Of a stretch of DNA of 64,000 bases, positions 57,797-64,000 are shown one piece after another. The stretch covers positions 248,001 to 312,000 of the forward strand of contig NZ_JASCTH010000002.1 in NCBI RefSeq assembly GCF_030009775.1, written 5' to 3'. Made by a program: the position numbers and the translations under genes. Each line of letters starts with the position of its first letter. The first letter of the stretch is position 1. Under the pieces are notes generated by a model, which was not told the origin of the DNA, made no database searches, and worked only from the letters and a program-made list of their open reading frames with translations. Origin of the DNA: Actinoplanes sandaracinus (GTDB lineage: Bacteria; Actinomycetota; Actinomycetes; Mycobacteriales; Micromonosporaceae).

Positions 57797-60520
57797 TCAG
57801 GCGACGCCGGGGGGAAAGCCGCTGAGCCGGCCCGTTTCGGCGGCGGGTGATCCGAGACCGTCGGCCGGCGGGTCGGCGGGCGGGCGTGGGCGAAGCATGC
57901 CGGGCCGGGTCGCCGGCAGCGGCTCCGAGTCGAGCAGCGGCGCGGACCCGAGCGGCCGGGTCAGCAGACGGATGTCCGGGCGTTCCGGCTCGGGAGCTAC
58001 TTCCCGCTGCTCCGGGAGGGTCTCGATCTCCGCCGCGCTGTCCGTCGTGGCGGCCGGCTGCGGATCCACATCGGAGTCGGCCCGATGCGCATCGCCCGAG
58101 TCCCGCTCTCCATCCACATCGTCCAGACCGTCCACACCGTCCAGGCCACCCGTGCTGTCCGGGCCACCTGCACCGACCGATCCGTCCGCACCGCCTGGGC
58201 CGCCCGCACTGTCCGGACCATCCGCACTGTCCGCGCTGTCCGGGCCATCCGAACTGTCCGCACTGTCTGGACCGTCCGCGCTGTCCGGACTTCCCGGGCT
58301 GTCCGCAATATCCGGGCCGTCCGCCTTGTCTAGTCCGCCTGCACTTCCCACGTCGTCCGCGCCGGCAGCCGGCTGCGCCTCGTCGCTTTCCTGCGCGCCG
58401 GACTCACCTCGGTCGGCAGGATCAGTCGGCTCATGGCGATCGAGGGAGCCTTCCCCATCCTGGTCACGGGTGTCGGCCGACTCGTTCCAGTCGGAGGGGC
58501 CGGTCGGCGCCGCCCTGTCTGAGACGTCATCCGACCCTTCGCGGTGGTAGGAATCGTCTGCAGGCGGATCCTGGTCCACGGAGTCACCCGAGGAACCACG
58601 GCCACCGAAGCCACCCGACGGGTCACGGTCACCCAGACCACCCGACGAACCGTGGTCGCTGGAGTCGGACGAATCCTGCCGGTCGACGGTCGCGGCTGGA
58701 TCGGCGATCGAGCGAAGGCCGTTGGGTGCGCTTGGGCGGCCGAGCGCAGCGGCCAGGACGAAGTCCGCATCGGTGGGCGACGCGGCCTCCGCATCGGTCA
58801 CAGCGGAGAACGGCGTGCCGACGGCCGGCCCGAGACGCCCGCCCCTCCCGGGGAAGAACACAAATTCCAGCTCAGTAGTGGTCGGCGGCCCGGCGGCAGG
58901 CTCCTCCGCAGCAGGAGCGTCAGCCGGCGCGGCGACCGGCGACGGCGTGGCGGCGGTATCCGAGGCACCATCGACGGCCGACGCTTCACCGGCCGAAGAC
59001 GTCGCGCCGCCGGCCGAGGGTGTTGTGGAGACACCCGGCGTTGCGGAGCTGGTCGACTCACGGCCGTCGGTCACCGAACGGTCGATGACCGACGCACCGC
59101 CAACGTCCAGCGAACCGTCCGCAACCGAAGCAGAGTCAATGGCTGCGGCACCGCTAGCGACCGGGAGACGGTCAGCGGCCGCGGAACCGTCGGTGACAGG
59201 AGCACGGTCGGTGACCGAGGCACGGTCCGCGCTCCCAGAGCCGCCAGCGACCGAGGGACGGTCCGCAGCCGCGGAGCCGCCATTGACCGAGGCACGGTCA
59301 GTGGCCGGCGCGCCGCCGGCTGAGGCGGCGAGTGAAGGGTTCGCGGTGGCAGGCAAGGGGCCGGCCGCGTCGGCCGAGGAGTTCGCGGCATCAGCCGGTG
59401 CGGCCGCCGCCGCTTCCCCGGCGGGTGACTCCCCGACGAACCGGGCGGCAAGCCGCCCAGCCGCCCGGTCGGCCGGATCGGCGGCCGCAACGGTGGGATC
59501 GGGGGCTTCGACGGCTGGGTCGGTGGCGGGCCGGGCGGCGAGGCGGGCGGCCGGGTCCGATGTCGTGGCCAGGTCGCGGCGGGCGGCGATCAGGTCAGGG
59601 CGGGGGCTCGTAGTACGCACCGGGGAGAGGCCGCTGACCACCGCCGACGTGATCTCCGCCGCGTAGCGGCCGTCGGGGTCGTAGTCGGGGTCGAAGACCG
59701 TGATCTCCACGCCGAGGCAGTGCGGGGACTCCACCAGGCCGGACAGCAGGAGTTCCAACTCGGGAAAGGCGATCCCGCCCGGATCGGGTGCGTCGACCGC
59801 CGGCATCACCGCCGGGTCGAGCACGTCCACGTCGACGTGCACCCAGTAGCCGGCGCAGTCGACGAGCTGGTCGCGGGCCCACTGGGCGCTGCGGGCGGCA
59901 CCCTCGGCACGCAGGGCGGGGACGGGGCGGGTCACAATGCCGGCGGCCTGGAGGTCGAGCCGGTGCTCGTCCTGGGCGCGGATGCCGAGGACGACCACGT
60001 CGATGTCGCGGAAGTAGGGCCGGCGGGACTCGATGGCCGCCAGGTCGGCTTGACCACGGCCGGTGACCAGGGCCAGGTCCTCGCCGGCGGCCGCGCCCAC
60101 GTAGGAGGCGTTGCCGGGGTGCCGGAAGTCGGAGTGGCCATCCACGAAGACCAGGCCGATGCGGCCGCCGACGGCGTCGCCGAGGCGGTGCATGGCGACA
60201 CCGGCGCCGATCAGTATCGAGCAGTCACCGCCGAGCACCACGGGGAACTCGCCGCCGTCGATGATCGCCCCGATCCGGTCGGCGAGCGCACGCGAGTAGG
60301 CGTTGATCTCGGCGGCGTGGGCGACGCCGTCGCCGGGCCGCCAGTCGCCCGGGTCGTACCGCGGCGGGGTGAGACAGCCGGCGTCGCGGGCGCCGAGCCG
60401 GGTGAGCAGACCGTGATCGCGGAGGGCGCCGGGTGCCTTGGCGCAGCCCGGCACCGACGTCGCCGTCGGCGGGCGCAGGCCTAGATTGGACGGAGCGTCC
60501 AGAACGGCGATGCGGCGCAC
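57797..60520 (-). CDS. Arginase-fold protein with about 600-residue disordered acidic tail
   Basis: 907 residues, three times the size of a normal ureohydrolase. Residues 1-305 form the arginase/agmatinase fold with metal motifs GGDCS (97-101), DGHSD (127-131) and DVDVLDP (230-236), plus E272. The first motif usually reads GGDHS, so one metal-ligand histidine is replaced by Cys 100. Activity and substrate are open. Residues about 310-907 are disordered: Ala/Asp/Ser/Thr/Gly rich, with repeats such as TDRASV, DGSAAADR and a run of DSADGP-type units (DNA about 58130-58310). No membrane helix or domain closes the tail. GTG start with AAGGAGGG upstream. The frame is continuous with uniform base composition. 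Confidence 0.82.
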   Translation of the reverse strand: MRRIAVLDAPSNLGLRPPTATSVPGCAKAPGALRDHGLLTRLGARDAGCLTPPRYDPGDWRPGDGVAHAAEINAYSRALADRIGAIIDGGEFPVVLGGDCSILIGAGVAMHRLGDAVGGRIGLVFVDGHSDFRHPGNASYVGAAAGEDLALVTGRGQADLAAIESRRPYFRDIDVVVLGIRAQDEHRLDLQAAGIVTRPVPALRAEGAARSAQWARDQLVDCAGYWVHVDVDVLDPAVMPAVDAPDPGGIAFPELELLLSGLVESPHCLGVEITVFDPDYDPDGRYAAEITSAVVSGLSPVRTTSPRPDLIAARRDLATTSDPAARLAARPATDPAVEAPDPTVAAADPADRAAGRLAARFVGESPAGEAAAAAPADAANSSADAAGPLPATANPSLAASAGGAPATDRASVNGGSAAADRPSVAGGSGSADRASVTDRAPVTDGSAAADRLPVASGAAAIDSASVADGSLDVGGASVIDRSVTDGRESTSSATPGVSTTPSAGGATSSAGEASAVDGASDTAATPSPVAAPADAPAAEEPAAGPPTTTELEFVFFPGRGGRLGPAVGTPFSAVTDAEAASPTDADFVLAAALGRPSAPNGLRSIADPAATVDRQDSSDSSDHGSSGGLGDRDPSGGFGGRGSSGDSVDQDPPADDSYHREGSDDVSDRAAPTGPSDWNESADTRDQDGEGSLDRHEPTDPADRGESGAQESDEAQPAAGADDVGSAGGLDKADGPDIADSPGSPDSADGPDSADSSDGPDSADSADGPDSAGGPGGADGSVGAGGPDSTGGLDGVDGLDDVDGERDSGDAHRADSDVDPQPAATTDSAAEIETLPEQREVAPEPERPDIRLLTRPLGSAPLLDSEPLPATRPGMLRPRPPADPPADGLGSPAAETGRLSGFPPGVA
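58130..58310 (-). repeat. Short coding repeats in the arginase-fold gene
   Basis: Diverged 9- and 18-bp units such as CTGTCCGGACCATCCGCA, encoding DSADGP-like peptides. Confidence 0.7.
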
Positions 60521-60553
60521 GACGCCCTCCTTCTTCGAAGTGGAAGACGCGGG

Positions 60554-61507
60554 CTAGAAGAGCGCGCGGGCAAGCGCCCGTCGCGCATCGGCGACCGCGG
60601 GGTCGTCGGGGCCGGCCACGGCGAAGAGCGACAGCAGGTGTTTGCGCACGACGTCACGCTCGTCGCCGGCGGTGCGCTTGACCAGTGCGACCAGTCGCGA
60701 ATAGGCCCGGTCGGCCTGGCCGCTGAGCACCTCGATGTCGGCGGCGATCCGCTGGGCCTGCAGGTCTTCGGGGTCGGCGTCGGCCTTGGCCAGGGCGGTC
60801 TCCGGGTCGACGCCGCTGATCCGGCGGTAGAGCTCGACCTGGGCCAGGCCGGACTCGGCGGCGGCGTCGGCGGGCGACTCGGCGAGGATCTTCCGGTACG
60901 CCGCCTCGGCCGCGTCGAGGTCGCCGGTCATCAGGGCGTCGTCGGCGGCGTCGAGCCGGGGGTCCTCGGGGGCGGCCACGCTGACTCCGGCCGCCTTGAG
61001 GACGGCGTCGATGTACTGCCGGACCTGGGACTCGGCGAGCACGCCGCTGAAGCCCTCGACCGGCTGCCCGCCGATCAGCGCGGTCACCTGCGGGATGCCC
61101 TGCACCCGGAAGACCTGCGCCAGGCGCGGGTTCAGGTCCACATTGACCTTGCCGAGTATCCACGTGCCGCCGTACTCCGCCGCCAGCTTCTCCAGCACGG
61201 GCGAGAGCTTCTTGCAGGGGTCGCACCAGTCGGCCCAGAAGTCCAGCAGGACCGGAGTGGTGACCGACAACTCCATGACGGATTGAAAATCAGCCTCGGT
61301 GACGTCGATGACCGTCTCCGGGGTGACGCCGGGGATGGTGCCGGGCACAGCACCGGGGGCTCCGCCGGGAACGGCACCGGGGGCCTCGCCGGCCGGGGCG
61401 GCGGGACGGCTCGGCGCGGCCGGTTTGGCCGCTGCCGAGGGACGCAGCGCGCTGAGATCGACCGCGCCGCGGGTGAAGATCGACGGAGTGGTCCGTGGGT
61501 CGCTCAT
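60554..61507 (-). CDS. Thioredoxin-TPR co-chaperone (YbbN/CnoX-like)
   Basis: 317 residues. A disordered Ala/Pro/Gly N-terminus of about 70 residues (with GAVPGG-type repeats), then a thioredoxin domain with active site WADWCDPCKKL (in place of WCGPC), and a C-terminal tetratricopeptide region (GDLDAAEAAYRKILAESPAD). The family holds unfolding proteins and hands them to chaperones under oxidative stress. Both active-site cysteines are present, so it may also do thiol exchange. It lies 33 nt upstream of the arginase-fold gene on the same strand and may share its transcript. Confidence 0.9.
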   Translation of the reverse strand: MSDPRTTPSIFTRGAVDLSALRPSAAAKPAAPSRPAAPAGEAPGAVPGGAPGAVPGTIPGVTPETVIDVTEADFQSVMELSVTTPVLLDFWADWCDPCKKLSPVLEKLAAEYGGTWILGKVNVDLNPRLAQVFRVQGIPQVTALIGGQPVEGFSGVLAESQVRQYIDAVLKAAGVSVAAPEDPRLDAADDALMTGDLDAAEAAYRKILAESPADAAAESGLAQVELYRRISGVDPETALAKADADPEDLQAQRIAADIEVLSGQADRAYSRLVALVKRTAGDERDVVRKHLLSLFAVAGPDDPAVADARRALARALF

Positions 61508-61663
61508 GGTTACCTAGTCTCGCACGCTGTCACGCCTGTTAGCGTCGCCACCAGCCGCCCGATATCGGACGTCACAACCTGGCCCGCCGGACCGGGCCGG
61601 CCGGCTGCCCGGACCGCCGTCGGCAACGCCGGGGCGGCACGGGAAACCGGCCGGTGGGGTACG

Positions 61664-63346
61664 TCAGAAGCGTGGCGGTTCGCGGTAGATGCCCCACTCG
61701 GTGCGGAGCACGCCGCAGATCTCCCCGAGGGTGGCCTCGGCACGGGCCGCGTCGAGCATCGCGGGGATCATGTTCTCGCCGCTGCGCGCGACGGCGATCA
61801 GGTGTTCCAGGGCGGCCTTCACCCGTACCCCGTCGCGGTCGTTCTTGCGGGCCGTCAGCTCGCGCCGCTGTTCCTGCTCGACCTCGTGGGAGACGCGCAG
61901 GATCTCCAGGTCCTTGGCGACGGTGCCGGTGTGGGCGTTGACCCCGACCACTCGTTTGGCGCCTTTCTCCACGGACTGCTGGTAGGCGAAGGCGGCCTCG
62001 GCGATGTGGGCGGTGAACCAGCCGTCCTCGATGCCGCGCAGCAGGCCGGCGGTGATGCTGCCGTCGTGGCCGAGCTCGCGGATCCGGGTGAAGATCTCCT
62101 CGGCCTCGGCCTCGATGCGGTCGGTGAGCGCCTCCACGTACCACGAGCCGCCGAGCGGGTCGGCCACGTTGACCACCCCGGTCTCCTCCATGATCACCTG
62201 CTGGGTGCGCAGGGCGATCTCGGCGGACTCGTCGGTGGGCAGCGCGAGGGTCTCGTCGAGGGCGTTGGTGTGCAGCGAGTTGGTGCCGCCGAGCACCGCG
62301 GCCAGCGCCTCGACCGCGGTCCGGACGACGTTGTTGACCGGCTGCTGTGCGGTGAGCGAGACCCCGGCGGTCTGGGTGTGGAACTTCAGCCACAGCGCTT
62401 TCTCGCTGGTGGCGCCGTACTCGTCGCGCAGGTGCCGGGCCCAGATCCGGCGGGCGGCCCGGAACTTGGCGATCTCCTCGAAGAAGTCGGTGTGCGCGTC
62501 GAAGAAGAAGCTCAGCCCGGGCGCGAAGGTGTTCACGTCGAGCCCGCGGGACAGGCCGAGTTCCACGTATCCGAACCCGTCGGCGAGGGTGTAGGCCAGT
62601 TCCTGCGCGGCGGTCGAGCCGGCCTCGCGGATGTGATAGCCACTGACCGACAGTGGTTTGTACTTCGGGATCTCGGCCGCGCAGTACTCCATCAGGTCGC
62701 CGATGAGCCGCAGGTGCGGTTCGGGCTCGAAGAGCCACTCCTTCTGCGCGATGTACTCCTTGAAGATGTCGGTCTGGAGCGTTCCGTCCAAACGCGAAAG
62801 ATCCGCGCCCTGCCGCTCGGCGGCCACCAGGTACATGCAGAAGATCGGCACGGCCGGCCCGGAGATGGTCATGCTGGTGGTGACGTCCTGCAGCGGGATG
62901 CCCTCGAAGAGCACGTCCATGTCGGCGGCCGAGTCGATCGCGACACCGCAGTGGCCGACCTCGCCGAGCGACTCCGGCTCGTCGGAGTCGCGGCCCATCA
63001 GGGTCGGCATGTCGAAGGCGACGCTCAGGCCGCCACCGCCGGCGGCGAGGATCATCTTGTAGCGCCGGTTGGTCTGCCGGGCGTTGCCGAACCCCGCGAA
63101 CTGGCGGATGGTCCAGGTCCGGCCGCGGTACCCGGTGGGGTGCAGACCTCGGGTGTACGGGAACTCGCCCGGCCAGCCGATCCGCTCGAAGCCGGGGTAG
63201 TCGAGGTCGTCGGGTGGCCCGTAGACCGGTTCCACCGTCGCGCCGGAGAGCGTGGTGAAGTCGGCGTCCCGCTTGCGGGCCGCGTCGTAGCGTCGTTGCC
63301 AGCGCTCCCGGCCGGCGCGGATATCGGCAGCATCCATACCCGCCAT
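61664..63346 (-). CDS. Acyl-CoA mutase large subunit (methylmalonyl/isobutyryl-CoA mutase family)
   Basis: 560 residues, only the substrate-binding barrel; the cobalamin-binding domain of fused mutases is absent. Size and layout fit IcmA-type large subunits, which work with a separate small B12 subunit that is not in this window. Core motifs: [77 protein letters not shown]. In the substrate-contact motif methylmalonyl-CoA mutases have RQYAGF; this protein has RQFAGF, the Phe seen in isobutyryl-CoA mutase, while an Arg at the second contact (HLRLIGD) seems retained. Substrate is therefore undecided. The start could also be ATG 63335-63337. Confidence 0.88.
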   Translation of the reverse strand: MAGMDAADIRAGRERWQRRYDAARKRDADFTTLSGATVEPVYGPPDDLDYPGFERIGWPGEFPYTRGLHPTGYRGRTWTIRQFAGFGNARQTNRRYKMILAAGGGGLSVAFDMPTLMGRDSDEPESLGEVGHCGVAIDSAADMDVLFEGIPLQDVTTSMTISGPAVPIFCMYLVAAERQGADLSRLDGTLQTDIFKEYIAQKEWLFEPEPHLRLIGDLMEYCAAEIPKYKPLSVSGYHIREAGSTAAQELAYTLADGFGYVELGLSRGLDVNTFAPGLSFFFDAHTDFFEEIAKFRAARRIWARHLRDEYGATSEKALWLKFHTQTAGVSLTAQQPVNNVVRTAVEALAAVLGGTNSLHTNALDETLALPTDESAEIALRTQQVIMEETGVVNVADPLGGSWYVEALTDRIEAEAEEIFTRIRELGHDGSITAGLLRGIEDGWFTAHIAEAAFAYQQSVEKGAKRVVGVNAHTGTVAKDLEILRVSHEVEQEQRRELTARKNDRDGVRVKAALEHLIAVARSGENMIPAMLDAARAEATLGEICGVLRTEWGIYREPPRF

Positions 63347-63522
63347 GGTAGATCAGAACTGAACGATCACTAAGGCTTCGATGGTGTCGGTCGGTGAACG
63401 AACAGCAAGGGTTTTCCCCACTGTCGCCGGAGCCGCGCGTTGACGAGAGTGGGAACCAACAACGCAGCCCTTCCCCAACGCCCCGGTAGCGCCCGCCAAC
63501 GCTGCCGGGGCACCCACCGGCG

Positions 63523-64000
63523 TCAGGGGACCAGGCCGGGCAGGCGATGGTCGAAGATCCACGCTTGCGGGTCGCCGCGCCGGTGCGCGCGCCGCAGAAG
63601 CGCGGGCATGACCGCGTCCCGCACCGCCGCGCCGACCGGCCCCAGCACCTTCGCGCCGCTGGTCCGGCGCCCGTGCTCGACGACCTTCTCGACTCTGGGG
63701 CGGCGGGCCGCCACGTAGGCGGCGAGCGCCTCCGGCACCTCCGCGTGCTCCCGCAAACTGTGCCCGAGGACCACGGCGTCCTCCAGCGCCATCGACGCGC
63801 CCTGCCCGGACGACGGCGACACGGCGTGCGCGGCGTCGCCGGCCAGCACGATCCGGTCGCCGCGCCAGACCGGCACCCGCCGCAGGTCGCGGGTGCTCCA
63901 CGGCCCGAGGATGTCGCCGGTGGCCCGGATCAGGTCGGCCGCCGGCTCCGTCTCGAACAGGTCGAGCAGGTACCGCCGCCAGGACGCGGGGGTGAACTCG
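63523..64000 (-). CDS. FAD-dependent monooxygenase (partial, 5' end beyond the window)
   Basis: Only the C-terminal 158 residues are visible; the frame is open to the window edge. The segment VWRGDRIVLAGDAAHAVSPS, followed by GQGASMALEDAVVLG, is the conserved FAD-binding GDAAH region of the UbiH/PHBH group of aromatic hydroxylases. The C-terminus is ordinary for the group. Substrate unknown. No terminator is obvious in the 176 bp before the mutase gene. Confidence 0.88.
   Translation of the reverse strand, partial: EFTPASWRRYLLDLFETEPAADLIRATGDILGPWSTRDLRRVPVWRGDRIVLAGDAAHAVSPSSGQGASMALEDAVVLGHSLREHAEVPEALAAYVAARRPRVEKVVEHGRRTSGAKVLGPVGAAVRDAVMPALLRRAHRRGDPQAWIFDHRLPGLVP

Noticed and set aside
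60638..63373. 911-codon rightward frame opposite the thioredoxin-TPR and mutase genes
   Set aside because: Antisense to two clear family members; spans the gap between them without a ribosome site.
63353..63901. 182-codon leftward frame overlapping the monooxygenase
   Set aside because: Different frame from the GDAAH-containing one; Arg/Ala-rich and without family resemblance.

Overview
The window is high-GC DNA from an actinomycete. I read it as Micromonosporaceae, probably Actinoplanes-like. This is an inference from gene content: a roughly 1,650-residue NAD-type glutamate dehydrogenase, an ilvBNC operon behind a Val-Leu-Ile leader peptide, and the series etfB-etfA, cysteine desulfurase, mnmA, MetE-like, ligA, gatC-gatA all on one strand. 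I see no tRNA, rRNA, CRISPR array, intact insertion sequence or prophage. It is mostly chromosomal core with repeat-rich gaps between genes.

Layout. 0-8 kb: branched-chain amino acid synthesis (ilvB-ilvN-ilvC leftward, ilvD rightward), with a membrane GGDEF-EAL protein between them whose 3' end carries the ilvB promoter. 8-10 kb: one membrane protein of unknown role and tandem repeats. 10-15 kb: a CUT1-type sugar ABC importer (binding lipoprotein plus two permeases) divergent from a LacI-family regulator. 14.7-21 kb: a second GGDEF-EAL protein, a PH-domain protein, a PQQ-type sugar dehydrogenase lipoprotein and a membrane metallophosphoesterase. 21-23 kb: a 19-copy 14-bp G-rich minisatellite and a secreted repeat protein. 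23-33 kb: gatB, an M1 peptidase lipoprotein, gatA-gatC behind a third GGDEF-EAL protein, and ligA. 33-39 kb: MetE-like, mnmA, cysteine desulfurase, a 1-kb gap full of small repeats, then etfA-etfB. 39-45 kb: a small Cys-containing protein, two DUF202 proteins, a PLDc_N protein, an IlvG-like ThDP enzyme behind an Hsp70-like membrane protein with six 14-residue repeats, a remnant of an enoyl-CoA hydratase, and two small membrane proteins. 45-50 kb: ribokinase with an ABC ATPase, and a ROK regulator divergent from a GH3 N-acetylhexosaminidase. 50-64 kb: NAD-glutamate dehydrogenase, a penicillin-binding transpeptidase, an arginase-fold protein with a roughly 600-residue disordered tail, a thioredoxin-TPR co-chaperone, an acyl-CoA mutase large subunit, and the 3' part of a FAD monooxygenase.

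The most unusual signals are intergenic. A family of about 51-bp elements with 8-bp inverted ends (GCCGTAGC/GCTACGGC, always 43 bp start to start) occurs three times near 36.5-36.95 kb and once near 8.1 kb. An expanded fifth copy beside the last has compensatory changes in both ends. Other notable items are short duplications across the stop codons of four genes, a 22-bp dyad array just after the sugar-permease operon, and the probably leaderless Val-Leu-Ile attenuator of ilvBNC.
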